A DNA stretch of 64,000 nt from Halosolutus amylolyticus (lineage in GTDB: Archaea; Halobacteriota; Halobacteria; Halobacteriales; Natrialbaceae), in assembly GCF_023566055.1 (NCBI RefSeq), contig NZ_JALIQP010000002.1:620001-684000 (forward strand). Direction: 5' to 3'. The translations under genes and the position numbers were made by a program. The notes beneath the pieces are model-generated. The model made no database searches. It saw only the letters and a program-made list of their open reading frames with translations, and was not told the origin of the DNA. Position 1 is the stretch's first letter. Each line of letters starts with the position of its first letter. Positions 43,779 through 53,329 of this stretch are shown one piece after another.

Positions 43779-44825
43779 CTATTCCTCGAGGCGTTCCCGT
43801 GCGGCGGCGACCACGAGCGGGAGCGTAATCGTCGCGTCGGCGTAGACCGAGACGTTCTCGGCGTCCTTCTCGAGTTTGCCCCACGATCGGGCCTCGTCGA
43901 GCGTGGCACCGGAGAGCCCGCCGGTCTGTTTGGGATCCATCGTCAACTGGACGCCGTAGTCGTACGCGCCGGGGGTGACGAGCATCGTCTGCAGGGTGAA
44001 GTTCTTGGGGACGCCGCCGCCGACGAGGAAGGCCCCGGCCTTCTCCGCCTCGAAGGCGCGATCGGTGAGGGCGGTCATGTCCGCGAGCGCGTCGAGCGAG
44101 AAGTCGGAGGTCTGGGAGTACATCCAGGCCTGCAGGCCGAGCACGGAGTCCTGGACCGCAGGACAGTAGATCGGCACGTCGTTCTCGGAGGCCGCGGCCG
44201 CGATGCCGGGGGCCTCGTCGACGTCGTCGCGCTCGTTGACCGCGGCGTTGGCACGGCCGAGTTCGCGGGTGAGCCGTTCGATCGAGACTGGGCCGTCCGC
44301 TTCGGCTTCGGCCTCGAGCACCGGGAAAACCTCCTCGCGCAGGTGCGACTCGAACGTCGCGAAGTACTCCTGTGGCAGGTAGACGTTGTAGATCCGATCG
44401 ACGCCCTCGTCACGGAGCGTCTCGTCGTGTTCGCGCTCCGTCTTGCCCTCGGCGTGGGCGCACCCGTGGTGGTGCTTGCCGCCGATCGCCTCGATGGCGT
44501 CGTGGGTGAGGTTCGCCCCCGTCGTCACCAGGACGTCGATGTAGCCGTCGCGAATCAGGTCGGCGACGATCCGGCGCATCCCGCTCGGAACCATCGCGCC
44601 CGCGAGCGAGAAGAAGACAGTCACGTCGTCGTCGAACATGGCTTCGGCCACGTTCACCGCCTCGTGGAGCGACGACGCGCCGATGCCCGCCTCGCCGTAC
44701 TCGTCGGCCAGTTCGCCGACGGTCATTCCGGCCCGGGCCTCGGCGTGGCCGATCGGATCGTGGCTAAACGTCTCCCGATCGGGGTCGTGGTGCGCGTCGT
44801 GCTCGTCGCTGTCCTCGTCCGTCAT
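43779..44825 (-). CDS. dys: Deoxyhypusine synthase
   Basis: A 348-residue protein starting MTDEDS. It has the family signatures VTTGANLTHD, GGGVPKNF, and the C-terminal active-site block SWGKLEKDAENVSVYADATITLPL with the catalytic lysine. It modifies the lysine of aIF5A. The aIF5A gene and an agmatinase-type gene lie about 3.3 kb away, which fits the haloarchaeal route that uses agmatine as donor. Confidence 0.9.
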   Translation of the reverse strand: MTDEDSDEHDAHHDPDRETFSHDPIGHAEARAGMTVGELADEYGEAGIGASSLHEAVNVAEAMFDDDVTVFFSLAGAMVPSGMRRIVADLIRDGYIDVLVTTGANLTHDAIEAIGGKHHHGCAHAEGKTEREHDETLRDEGVDRIYNVYLPQEYFATFESHLREEVFPVLEAEAEADGPVSIERLTRELGRANAAVNERDDVDEAPGIAAAASENDVPIYCPAVQDSVLGLQAWMYSQTSDFSLDALADMTALTDRAFEAEKAGAFLVGGGVPKNFTLQTMLVTPGAYDYGVQLTMDPKQTGGLSGATLDEARSWGKLEKDAENVSVYADATITLPLVVAAARERLEE

Positions 44826-44914
44826 GTCCCAGCGTCGGAGACCCAGCGATTTGAACGCCGCGGTTCCGCGAGGGCGGCGGCGTCGATCAGCGGGCCGTCC
44901 CCGGCAGCGGGCCG

Positions 44915-45682
44915 TTAGAGCCCGGTCGGCACCTCGAGGTAGGTCGTCTCGAGCCCCCACTCGTCGGCGAGTCCCTGCAGGGCGCGGACGCCGAAGGTCT
45001 CGGTCGCGTAGTGGCCCGCGAGGAAGACGTGAATCCCCGCCTCGCGAGCCTCGTGGTACGCTTTCTGTTTCCCTTCGCCGGTCACCAGCGCGTCCGCGTC
45101 GGCCGCGACGGCCTCGTCGAGCCAGTCCGTCCCGCTCCCGGTGACGATCGCGACCTCGTCGATCTCCTCGGGGCCGAACTCGAGCACCTGGACGGGCTGG
45201 CCGCCGGTCTCGAGGTCGTTCTCGAGCCGATCGCGCAGTTCGTCCGGCGCGAACGACTCGGGTGCGACGCCGCGCTGGCCGACGTACTCGGGACCGAGTT
45301 CGCCGAACGGGGCCCGGTTCTCGAGGCCGAGACAGTCGGCCACGCCCGCCGCGTTCCCGAGTTCCGGATGGCCGTCCAGCGGCAGGTGCGAGACGTACAG
45401 CGCGAGGTCGTGCTCGATCAGGGGGGCGATCCGATCGTACGTGCGGCCGGTCACGCGATCGAACCCGCCCCAGGAGAGTCCGTGGTGAGTGACCAGGGCG
45501 TCGGCCCCGGCGTCGATCGCCCGATCGGTCGTCTCGCGAACGCCGTCGACCGCGAACGCGACGTGATCGACGGATCCCTCGTCGGGGCCGACCTGCAACC
45601 CGTTCGCGCTCGCGTCGAGATCGGCGTAGTCGTCGGTCCGTAACTCCTCGTCGAGTCGATCGGCGAACTCCGAGAGGTCCAT
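44915..45682 (-). CDS. Nif3/DUF34 family metal-binding protein
   Basis: A 255-residue protein with the Nif3 signatures ANGLQVGP near the N-terminus, DALVTHHGLSWGG (metal-binding histidines), and the C-terminal HVFLAGHYATETFGV. These proteins form toroidal hexamers with a dinuclear metal centre. Some are GTP cyclohydrolase-like or metal-insertion proteins, but the role is not settled. Start at 45682 (MDLSEF). Confidence 0.85.
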   Translation of the reverse strand: MDLSEFADRLDEELRTDDYADLDASANGLQVGPDEGSVDHVAFAVDGVRETTDRAIDAGADALVTHHGLSWGGFDRVTGRTYDRIAPLIEHDLALYVSHLPLDGHPELGNAAGVADCLGLENRAPFGELGPEYVGQRGVAPESFAPDELRDRLENDLETGGQPVQVLEFGPEEIDEVAIVTGSGTDWLDEAVAADADALVTGEGKQKAYHEAREAGIHVFLAGHYATETFGVRALQGLADEWGLETTYLEVPTGL

Positions 45683-45805
45683 GCCCCCGGTTTCGGACGC
45701 GATCGGCTTGTACCCTAGCGACTCCGATCGCGTGCCTGCCGCGTGCCTGCTGGTCGCGACCTCAGCCGGCGGGGCGTTTACGGTACTCCCCGGCGACGGA
45801 TAACT

Positions 45806-46711
45806 ATGGCACGCCAGACCGTCTCCCACGAGGACGGCGCGATCTACGAGTTTACCCCGGATCTCGAGGCGATCACGACGATAGACCCGGGAACGGATCT
45901 GACGATCGAGACGCGGGACAGCCTGGACGGCGCAGTACAGGACGAGTCGGACGTGATCGAGTCGGTCCCCGAGGAGGTCAACGCCGCGACCGGGCCGATC
46001 GCGATCGAGGGTGCGACGCCGGGCGACGTCCTCCGGGTCGAAATCGAGGAGATCCGACTCGCAGAAGCCCAGGGCCGGGTAATCACCATCGACGGCTTCG
46101 GCCTGCTCGATCGGCACGAGGACATCGACGCACCCCGCACGCGGATGACGCCGGTCGAGGACGGGACGATCGCGTTCGCCGACCTCGAGGTACCCGTCGA
46201 CCCCGTCATCGGCACGATCGGCGTCGCTCCCGACTCGGAGTCGTACACGACGCTGGTCCCCCACGACCACGGCGGCAACCTGGACACGACGGACGTGACC
46301 GCTGGAAACGTGATCTACTTCCCCGTCTTCCAGGACGGCGCGATGCTGGCCATGGGCGACTGCAAGGCCGCGATGGCGGACGGCGAGATGTGTGGCACGG
46401 GGTCGGAGATCGCCACGGAGATCGACGCGACGGTCGAGGTGATCGACGCGCCCGCGATCGATCTCGAACGCCCGCTCGTCGAGACCCCCGACTCGTGGAA
46501 GACGATCGCGAGCGCGGAGACGCTCCAGGCGGCCTGCGAACTCGCGAACCGGGACGCGATCGACCTGCTCCGGGCCGAGCACGGGTTCGACGCCACCGAC
46601 GCCTACATGGCCTCGAGTCTCGTCGGCGGCCTCGAGATCAGCCAGGTGGTCGACCCGCTCGTGACGGTGCGCAACGCGGTGCCGAAGGCGTACCTCTCCG
46701 ACCCGTTCTGA
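45806..46711 (+). CDS. Acetamidase/formamidase family protein
   Basis: A 301-residue protein starting at the ATG 45806. It has the family pattern NAATGPIAIEGATPGDVLRVEIEEI, LVPHDHGGNLDTTDV and GDCKAAMADGEMCGTGSE, which carry the metal and substrate residues. It hydrolyses short amides to acid and ammonia. The stop TGA lies in the left end of the first palindromic repeat. Confidence 0.85.
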   Translation: MARQTVSHEDGAIYEFTPDLEAITTIDPGTDLTIETRDSLDGAVQDESDVIESVPEEVNAATGPIAIEGATPGDVLRVEIEEIRLAEAQGRVITIDGFGLLDRHEDIDAPRTRMTPVEDGTIAFADLEVPVDPVIGTIGVAPDSESYTTLVPHDHGGNLDTTDVTAGNVIYFPVFQDGAMLAMGDCKAAMADGEMCGTGSEIATEIDATVEVIDAPAIDLERPLVETPDSWKTIASAETLQAACELANRDAIDLLRAEHGFDATDAYMASSLVGGLEISQVVDPLVTVRNAVPKAYLSDPF

Positions 46712-46797
46712 GACGATTTACTGTACGTCAGTTCCGGCGCAACCGCCGCCCGGATCGCGGTTGCGCCGGTACATCGGTACAGCAATCCGTATGAGAC
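46708..46797. repeat. Palindromic repeat copy 1
   Basis: An imperfect palindrome of about 90 bases with inner arms CCGGCGCAACCGC and GCGGTTGCGCCGG and outer arms CTGAGACG...CTGTA and TACAG...CCGTATGAG. It fills the gap between two convergent genes, and the forward gene's TGA is within the left end. It may act as a bidirectional terminator. Confidence 0.85.
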
Positions 46798-46803
46798 GGT
46801 CGC

Positions 46804-47151
46804 TCAGTCGGATTCGACGAGCGGTTCGAACGCACCCTCGGTCGGGACCAGTTCCGCGATCGGCGTCGTCAAGACGACCTCGTTCGACGCCGGTCGATAG
46901 TCGACGACGTCGTGGTCGTCCAGTCGCGGGAGGTGGTGGTGGACGAGCGAAACCGCGATCCGCGATCGATCGCCCGGGCCGCCGTCGGCGGACGGTTCCG
47001 TCCGCTCCCGAGCGGCGAGTTCGTCGACGAGTTCCTCGACGGTTGCCCGTTTCCCCGGGTCCAGGTACGAGAGCACGCGCTGGCGATCGGGATCGGCGAG
47101 AAGTGCGGAGACCGTCGCTGACTCGAGTGCGGTTGGCTCGGGACGGGTCAT
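46804..47151 (-). CDS. Winged-helix regulator (DUF7344-type)
   Basis: About 115 residues starting MTRPEP. A single helix-turn-helix with LLADPDRQRVLSYL and ATVEELVDELAARE is followed by HHHLPRLDDHDVVDYRP, the usual recognition-helix and wing segments of small haloarchaeal regulators. It converges with the acetamidase gene across the palindromic repeat. The target is unknown. Confidence 0.75.
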   Translation of the reverse strand: MTRPEPTALESATVSALLADPDRQRVLSYLDPGKRATVEELVDELAARERTEPSADGGPGDRSRIAVSLVHHHLPRLDDHDVVDYRPASNEVVLTTPIAELVPTEGAFEPLVESD

Positions 47152-47289
47152 GTGATACCGATTCGGGCACGTTCCCACCAAGTTCTTGAGCCAAACCAGT
47201 TGGGTGCCCGACCGAGTCGTGGCCACCGCGGTCCCGATCGCTCCGCGGAGAGTCCCCCGCGAGATCGAACCGAGACGCGCACCGCGGCG

Positions 47290-48150
47290 CTACGATCGAT
47301 CGGCGGCCTTCAAGAAGACGAACTCCCGCAGGAGTTTCCCCGCGAGTGCGGCGGCCTGGCCGTCGTCCCGATCGTTGACTTCTACGACGTCGAACCCGGT
47401 CGCGTGCGGGGCGACCTGGCGAACGGCGTTGCGCATCTCGCGCGGTTCGAGGCCGAACGGCTCCATCGTCCCGGTTCCCGGCGCGTACGCGGGGTCGGCC
47501 GCGTCGATGTCGACGCTCAGGTAGACGTCCCGATCGGCCAGCGAGTCGGGCGCGGTCCACGCCGCGACGTCTTCGGGCGCGACGACGGTCACGTCGGCCT
47601 CGGTCGCGCGATCCCACTCGGCCTCGCTGCCCGTTCGCGCGCCGAGGACGACCAGCTCCTCGACCGAGTCCGTGTCGTCGAGGATCCGGCGCATCACGCT
47701 GGCGTGGCTGAGCGGGTTCCCGTCGTAGGCGTCGCGCAGGTCGAGGTGGGCGTCGAGCGAGACGACGACCTCGGGTTCGACCGCGCGTGCGCCGGCCAGC
47801 GAGACGGTGTGTTCTCCGCCGAGCGTCAGGGGGACGGCGTCGTCCCGGACGACGTCGCGCAGGGTCCCAGTCAGCCACTCGAGGTACTCGTCGACGTCGT
47901 CCCACGCGCGAACGTCGCCGCGATCGGCGACGCCGCAGTCGGAAAAGTACTGGTCGGTTCGACGATCGTAATCGTCGAAGGTCTCCGCAAACGTCCGGAT
48001 GCGCCGGGGCCCGAAGCGGGTGCCCGGCTGAAAGGTCGTCGAGGCGTCCAGGGGCGCACCGACGACCACGAAGTTCGCGTCCTCCGAATCGGCCGCGCGG
48101 CCGGTGTCGTCGGACCCGTCCGTCCGGTAGTCGGTCGCCCCGGGAAACAT
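47290..48150 (-). CDS. speB: Agmatinase/ureohydrolase
   Basis: A 286-residue ureohydrolase with GGEHTVS, VVSLDAHLDLRD and SVDIDAADPAYAPG, the manganese ligands of arginase/agmatinase enzymes, in a full-length fold. It directly follows the aIF5A gene (stop and start share a base), a strong link to hypusine synthesis in haloarchaea, where agmatine replaces spermidine as donor and an agmatinase-like step completes the side chain. Confidence 0.85.
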   Translation of the reverse strand: MFPGATDYRTDGSDDTGRAADSEDANFVVVGAPLDASTTFQPGTRFGPRRIRTFAETFDDYDRRTDQYFSDCGVADRGDVRAWDDVDEYLEWLTGTLRDVVRDDAVPLTLGGEHTVSLAGARAVEPEVVVSLDAHLDLRDAYDGNPLSHASVMRRILDDTDSVEELVVLGARTGSEAEWDRATEADVTVVAPEDVAAWTAPDSLADRDVYLSVDIDAADPAYAPGTGTMEPFGLEPREMRNAVRQVAPHATGFDVVEVNDRDDGQAAALAGKLLREFVFLKAADRS

Positions 48151-48524
48151 CAGACGATCTTTCGCTGGTCGTCCATCTCGAGGTACTCGATGTTGTCGTC
48201 AGGCGAGACGTCCTGGTCCTCGGGGACCCGCATCGTGATCGTCTCGTAGGTCTCGAGGTCCATGACCTGCATGTCCGAGCCGTCGACGGAGACGACCTGT
48301 CCCTGTTTGCGCTCGATGATCGGGACCCAGATCTTCGCGTCGACCGGCTGGGAGAGCGATCGCTTCTTGCCGTCGAAGACGCCCTCTGCCTCGACGCGGG
48401 CCTTGGCGCTGCCGTGTTTGCCCGGCTTCGCCGTCGAGTACGAGTTGATCTTGCACGCGGCGTCGTCGATCATGACGTAGCTCCCTTCCTGGAGGTCGCG
48501 AACTTCTTGCTGCTGTTTCGCCAT
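48150..48524 (-). CDS. eif5a: Translation factor aIF5A
   Basis: A 124-residue protein with an SH3-like N-terminal half containing the modification loop [11 protein letters not shown], where Lys36 is the target of deoxyhypusine synthase, and an OB-fold C-terminal half. It helps ribosomes through difficult peptide sequences. Size and motif are fully typical. It is cotranscribed with the agmatinase-type gene. Confidence 0.95.
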   Translation of the reverse strand: MAKQQQEVRDLQEGSYVMIDDAACKINSYSTAKPGKHGSAKARVEAEGVFDGKKRSLSQPVDAKIWVPIIERKQGQVVSVDGSDMQVMDLETYETITMRVPEDQDVSPDDNIEYLEMDDQRKIV

Positions 48525-48719
48525 GTCCCGGGGTAATCAACCGACGCTCATAAACCGTTTGGAACACCGCCGGACGTGTCACGTCGGCAGACAGCGGGAC
48601 GGCCGGCCGAGCGACCGTTCGCGATCGATCGGCGACTCGCAACTGCGATATCATTGCCGATCGATTCTCGCGCCCGTCGGGACGATCGACTGACGTGTTA
48701 CCCGGCGGATTCGATCGGT

Positions 48720-49793
48720 TCACCACCGGAATCCGCGCGCCTCAGCCGGCGGTTCGAGCGGACTCGCCGGCAACTCGGCCGCGAGGTCGGGATCGTTGTA
48801 GATGCCGGGGGCGACGTCGTTCGGCCCGTCGGGGTAGCACAGCGACGCGAGCAACTGGACGTGGCCGCGGCCGACGCCGAGTTCGAACTGGCCGCCGCCG
48901 TACAGCCGGATCCCGCGCTCGTCGCAGTAGCGAATCGTCTCGAACAGCGACTCGATCGAGCCGAACCGCGACGGTTTGACGTTCAGCCAGTCGGGCTCCC
49001 ACGGGAGCGCTTCGACGTCCGCGACGCCGTGGATCGGCGCGTCCCACGAGACGCGGGACCGGACGTCGGGGTCGTCGAACAGGGGTTCGGTCTCGTCGGT
49101 CAGTGCGGGGTCCTCGATCACGGCGTCCGGGAACGCCTCGAGGACGAGCGAATACAGGTCGGGATCCGCGGGCACGTCCACGTCGGTGCCCTCGTACTGG
49201 CCTTTGAGATCGAGGATCCGGACGGCATCCCGGCCGACGGATTCGTCGATCCCGTCGACGAGGGCCGCGTCCCACTCCGGGGTCGGATCGAGTTTGAACT
49301 CGATGTCGGGCACCCGATCGCGCAGGTCGGCGAGCCGATCGGTCGTCGGCGGATCGCCGAGTCGCGTGCTGGCCACGAACCGGACCGAGTCGCGCGATCG
49401 ATCGAGGGCGCTCGCGAGGTCCGTCCCGGCCTGTCGCAGGGCGAGATCCAGCGCGGCGCTCTCGATCCCCCAGCGCCGGTAGTTCCGGAAGACGTTCCGA
49501 CCGGGAGCGCCCCCGAGAAACAGGTCGCGCTCCGCGAGCGCGTCCGAGAACGAGTCGATCGTGTACTCGCCGGTCAGGTCGGGGAGGCCGCTATCGGCCA
49601 GCGCGTCGTGGTCGTCCGTCTCGTACGTGACGTCTTCGCCGATCCCGACGACCGACTCCCCGTCGGGGCCGGGACCTGACAGCGAGATTTCGGTTGTCAC
49701 GCGCGTGAAGTCGCTCGAGGTGTCGCGCTCGAGGCGATCGGTCGAGACGGAATCGATCGTCACCGGGAGATCGGCGAGTCGGTCGTACTCCAT
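48720..49793 (-). CDS. Enolase-superfamily protein
   Basis: A 357-residue protein starting MEYDRL. The C-terminal barrel has FKLDPTPEW, LDLKGQY, AVIEDPAL, WDAPIHG and LNVKPSRFGSI, the places of the metal and lysine residues of mandelate-racemase/muconate-cycloisomerase enzymes. The usual K-x-K motif reads FKLD, so catalytic class is uncertain. Divergent from the sulfite-oxidase-like gene. Confidence 0.75.
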   Translation of the reverse strand: MEYDRLADLPVTIDSVSTDRLERDTSSDFTRVTTEISLSGPGPDGESVVGIGEDVTYETDDHDALADSGLPDLTGEYTIDSFSDALAERDLFLGGAPGRNVFRNYRRWGIESAALDLALRQAGTDLASALDRSRDSVRFVASTRLGDPPTTDRLADLRDRVPDIEFKLDPTPEWDAALVDGIDESVGRDAVRILDLKGQYEGTDVDVPADPDLYSLVLEAFPDAVIEDPALTDETEPLFDDPDVRSRVSWDAPIHGVADVEALPWEPDWLNVKPSRFGSIESLFETIRYCDERGIRLYGGGQFELGVGRGHVQLLASLCYPDGPNDVAPGIYNDPDLAAELPASPLEPPAEARGFRW

Positions 49794-49883
49794 GGACGAC
49801 ACCTCGGACGCCAGCGAAAAGAACATTGGAGTCGACGAACGTGAGGACCAGTTATTTCGTCGTGGCTGTGGGCCGTGTTAGAC

Positions 49884-51149
49884 ATGGCCACAGAAAGTCC
49901 ACGGGAGGGGCGTCACGAGGAGATCGAGGCGATCGTCGACCGAAAGGCGGGCGGCGTCTCGGAGACGCGGGACGAGGCCGACAAGTACACTGTCGTTGGG
50001 GCCGCCGATCGGCGCACGTACGCGAACTGGTTGACGCCGATCGAGGAACACTTCGTCTGCCACCGGAACGACATCCCGGACGCCGACGCGGACGACTGGA
50101 CCGTCGCGCTCACCGGGCACGTCGAGGGTGATCTTCCGCTGAGCGAGATCGAGGAGTCGTACCCGACGGTGGCGGTCGCGCACACGATGGAGTGTGCCGG
50201 CAACGGTCGCGGCCAGCACCGACCCGAGACGGGGAGCGTCCAGTGGGGGTTCGAAGCGGCCGCCACGGCCTTCTGGACCGGCACCCCGGTCAGTTCGATC
50301 CTCCGCGAGCACGGCGTGGACTCGGCGGACGGGCGGTGGCTCACCGCGATCGGCGGCGATCCGGCGGACGGCGACGACGTGTTCGCGCGATCGATCCCGC
50401 TCTCGAAGGCGCTCGACGACTGCATCCTGGCCTACGAGATGAACGGCGAGGCGCTGCCGCGCGAGCACGGCTATCCGGTCCGCCTGATCGTTCCCGGCTG
50501 GTACGGCGTGAACAACGTGAAGTGGGTCGAAGAACTCCGGATCATGGACTCGATGGTGGTCCAGGGGTCGCTCGATCGCGACGGCGAACACGCCTACTGG
50601 CAACAGACCGCCTACCGAATGCATCCCGAAGGGGTCGAACCAGAGACGAACGAGACCGTCGAGACGGCCGACACGTGGGACCAGCTCGAGGGCGCGGTCG
50701 AGCACCCCTACACGTTCGACGCGACCGTGATGTCGGTGATCGGGACGCCGTCCGGGGAGGAACCGGTTCCGGTGGGCGCGGACGAACCGATCGAGGTTCG
50801 CGGAGTCGCCTGGGCGGGCGACGAGGGGGTCGATCGCGTCGAGGTGTCGACCGACGGCGGCGACACCTGGGTCGACGCGGACCTGTTCGGTCCCGAGTAC
50901 GCCGGCGCGTGGCGGCTGTTCCGGTACGACTGGGACGCCGACCCGGGCGAGTACCGGATGTACTCCCGCGCGACCGACGACCGGGGGCGGCGACAGCCGG
51001 CAACTATCTCCGGGCCGGACGACTGGCGCGACGCCCTCGATGACGAGGCGTTCCCCTGGAACGAGGGCGGGTACGCCGCGAACGCGTACGAGCCGAACGG
51101 CGTGGACGTCGCGGTCCGCGAGACGGACGAATCATCGTCTGCGGAGTAG
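49884..51149 (+). CDS. Sulfite-oxidase-family molybdenum enzyme
   Basis: About 421 residues from the ATG at 49884. The molybdopterin domain has HTMECAGNGRG with ligand Cys104, GWYGVNNVKW and RMHPEG. The C-terminal part (about 285-390) is the Mo-cofactor oxidoreductase dimerisation domain (GVAWAGDEGVDRVEVSTDGG). No signal peptide or heme domain is seen, so it is probably cytoplasmic. A TATA-like GTTATTT sits 27-33 bases upstream of the start. Two MoeA genes nearby could serve its cofactor. Confidence 0.85.
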   Translation: MATESPREGRHEEIEAIVDRKAGGVSETRDEADKYTVVGAADRRTYANWLTPIEEHFVCHRNDIPDADADDWTVALTGHVEGDLPLSEIEESYPTVAVAHTMECAGNGRGQHRPETGSVQWGFEAAATAFWTGTPVSSILREHGVDSADGRWLTAIGGDPADGDDVFARSIPLSKALDDCILAYEMNGEALPREHGYPVRLIVPGWYGVNNVKWVEELRIMDSMVVQGSLDRDGEHAYWQQTAYRMHPEGVEPETNETVETADTWDQLEGAVEHPYTFDATVMSVIGTPSGEEPVPVGADEPIEVRGVAWAGDEGVDRVEVSTDGGDTWVDADLFGPEYAGAWRLFRYDWDADPGEYRMYSRATDDRGRRQPATISGPDDWRDALDDEAFPWNEGGYAANAYEPNGVDVAVRETDESSSAE

Positions 51150-51162
51150 CGGCCCGCCGGCG

Positions 51163-52869
51163 TTACTCGTTTCCGCGACGCTGACGGAGGTTCTGCCGCG
51201 TGAACTGCGGCTTCGCGCCGATCGACTTCGCTCCGCGGAACGATCGGTACAGCAGGAGGACGACGAGCGCGGAGAAGACGGCCGCGACGATCGACGCCTC
51301 CGGGGCCTCGAGCGCGTAGAGGACGCCCATCGAGAACAGCGACATCGTCAGCAGCATGCCGTAGATCAGTCGCCTGGCGAGGGTCTCGAAGACGCCCTTC
51401 GAGTCCTCGACGCCGATACGGACGTAGAGGTCGTCGCGATCGAGTCGATCGAGCGTGCGCTCGGTCTTCGGCGCGATCCGGGTCAGGGACTCGCCCGATC
51501 GGCGGAGTTGTTCGCCCGAGTTCTCGATGTACTGGCGGATGGACTCCTCGCGGTAGCCCTGCTCGGTCAGGTAGTCCGTCGCGGTCGCGATGAAGTCGAA
51601 GTTCGAGTCCAGGGTGACACAGACCCCCTCGACGACGGTCGCGACCCGCAGGACGAGCGCGAGATTCTTCGGCAGGCGGAAGGGAAACTCGTAGATCGAG
51701 TCCTCGATCTGGCCGACGATCTGCTGGACGCGGTACTGTTCGATGTCCTGGCCGCGGGCGTCGGCGATCGCCAGTTCCATCACCTCCGCCATCACGCCCC
51801 GATCGGCCTCCGGACTCAGGGTACCGATCTCGATCAGCGCGTCGAGGATGGCGTCGATGTCCTGGTTGGCGACGGCGATGTAGAAGTCGACGATCTTCTC
51901 CTGGACGAACTCGTCGACCCGGCCGGACATCCCGAAGTCGTAGAAGATGATCCGGCCCTCGTCGGTCACCGCGAGATTGCCCGGGTGCGGGTCGGCGTGG
52001 AAGACCCCGTCGTCGATGATCATCTGGAGGTACGATCGCTGGAGGTTCTCCGCGACTTCGGTGCGGTCGATCCCCTTGCGATCGAGTTCCGCGACGTCGT
52101 TGATCTTCGTTCCCCCAACGTACTCCATCGTGAGCACGCGCGGGCCCGAGTGACTCTCGATCACCCGCGGAATGACGAACCGATCGTCGTCGTCGAAATT
52201 CGCCCGAATCTCGGTGAGCATCGTCGCCTCGCGCTCGTAGTCCATCTCCTCGCGGATCGTCTTGGCGAACTCGTCGGCGAGGTTTTCGAGCGAGAAGGCC
52301 CGCGAGTCGTCGACGAAGTACATCAGGATCGGGAGCGACCAGCGGACGACTCGCAGGTCGGCCTCCACCAGGTCCTCGATGCCGGGGCGGCGGACTTTGA
52401 CGGCGACGTCGTGGACCACCTCCTGTTCCGGTCCGTTCTCTCGGACTTCGGCCTGCCCGTCGATTCGGGCCCGGTACACCTGACCGAGACTCGCGCCGCT
52501 GATCGCGTCGGTGTCGAACTCGACGAACCGCTCCTCGACGGGACCGAGTTCGTCCTCGAGCACCCGCTTTGCGCCGGCCCACTCCGCGGGCGGCACTTCG
52601 TCCTGAAGTGCCGAAAGCACCTCGATGTACTCCGGCGGGAGCACGTCAGGGCGGGTCGACAGCAACTGACCGAGTTTGATGAACGTCGGGCCGAGGGTCA
52701 GCAGCGACTCGAGCAACACCTCGGCACGGTGGCGGTGGGTCGCAGAATCGACCCGCCGTCGCCGACCGAACAGCAGGAACCGCCGCCGATCGCGCGCATA
52801 TGCGAGCAACAGCGGGAGGAAGTGCCAGGCGACGATGACGAAGCGCTTGTAGGCGCGAAGCTGAGCCAG
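51163..52869 (-). CDS. ABC1/UbiB-family kinase-like protein, probable CTG start
   Basis: About 568 residues if read from CTG at 52869. Motifs are the KxGQ segment (FIKLGQLLSTRPDVLP), ASLGQVYRA, the kinase VKVRRPG, ADPHPGNL and YDFGMSG, all typical of ABC1/ADCK/UbiB proteins. Two C-terminal membrane helices follow. No ATG, GTG or TTG lies in frame upstream of the TTG at 52809, but the residues before it (QLRAYKRFVIVAWHFLPLLL) match the usual N-terminus of the family, and CTG at 52869 has an ideal Shine-Dalgarno sequence. These proteins support lipid-quinone metabolism. Confidence 0.85.
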   Translation of the reverse strand: MAQLRAYKRFVIVAWHFLPLLLAYARDRRRFLLFGRRRRVDSATHRHRAEVLLESLLTLGPTFIKLGQLLSTRPDVLPPEYIEVLSALQDEVPPAEWAGAKRVLEDELGPVEERFVEFDTDAISGASLGQVYRARIDGQAEVRENGPEQEVVHDVAVKVRRPGIEDLVEADLRVVRWSLPILMYFVDDSRAFSLENLADEFAKTIREEMDYEREATMLTEIRANFDDDDRFVIPRVIESHSGPRVLTMEYVGGTKINDVAELDRKGIDRTEVAENLQRSYLQMIIDDGVFHADPHPGNLAVTDEGRIIFYDFGMSGRVDEFVQEKIVDFYIAVANQDIDAILDALIEIGTLSPEADRGVMAEVMELAIADARGQDIEQYRVQQIVGQIEDSIYEFPFRLPKNLALVLRVATVVEGVCVTLDSNFDFIATATDYLTEQGYREESIRQYIENSGEQLRRSGESLTRIAPKTERTLDRLDRDDLYVRIGVEDSKGVFETLARRLIYGMLLTMSLFSMGVLYALEAPEASIVAAVFSALVVLLLYRSFRGAKSIGAKPQFTRQNLRQRRGNE

Positions 52870-52882
52870 TCTCGGTCACCTC
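52867..52882 (-). promoter_or_regulatory. Shine-Dalgarno sequence deciding a CTG start
   Basis: On the minus strand, GAGGTGA (complementary to the 16S rRNA tail) is followed after six bases by CTG at 52869-52867, in frame with the ABC1/UbiB gene. A stop codon lies in frame just upstream of the CTG, so no earlier start is possible. Confidence 0.65.
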
Positions 52883-52885
52883 GGA

Positions 52886-53248
52886 TTAGACGTCACCGTC
52901 GACGACGTCGATCGTCGTTTCGTCGACGCCCGATCGCTTCGGGAGCGTCAGTTCGAGGACGCCCCGTTCGACCACCGCTTCGGACTCCGACTCCGCCGCG
53001 TCGTCGGGCAGTGGTACCTCGAGGTCGAGAAAGAGCGATCGGTTCTCCTCGACGTAGTCGTAGTCGTCGGCGAGGTCTTTCTCCCGGCGAGCCTCGATCG
53101 AGATGCGGCCCTCCTCGATCGAGAGGTCGAGCGAGTCGGCGGAGGCCCCGGGCACGTCCAGCACGAGCAAGTAGGCCTCCTCGCTTTCGAGGAGATCGAA
53201 GAAGACGTCTTCCGAGAGATCCCGCAACGCATCGCGGAGCGCTGACAT
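52886..53248 (-). CDS. Hsp20/alpha-crystallin small heat-shock protein
   Basis: A 120-residue protein starting MSALRD. The alpha-crystallin domain is seen as LLVLDVPGASADSLDLSIEEGRISIEA, a loop, then RGVLELTLPKRSG, with the short C-terminal extension typical of archaeal Hsp20. It binds unfolded proteins to prevent aggregation. It is 16 bases upstream of the kinase-like gene, so they may be co-transcribed. Confidence 0.85.
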   Translation of the reverse strand: MSALRDALRDLSEDVFFDLLESEEAYLLVLDVPGASADSLDLSIEEGRISIEARREKDLADDYDYVEENRSLFLDLEVPLPDDAAESESEAVVERGVLELTLPKRSGVDETTIDVVDGDV

Positions 53249-53329
53249 GACCGTCAATTGGGTCGCCGATACGAAAAAGGCCGCGGTCGCGGCGGTTCGG
53301 ACGCGGCCGTTCGCGCGGGCACGAAGCCG

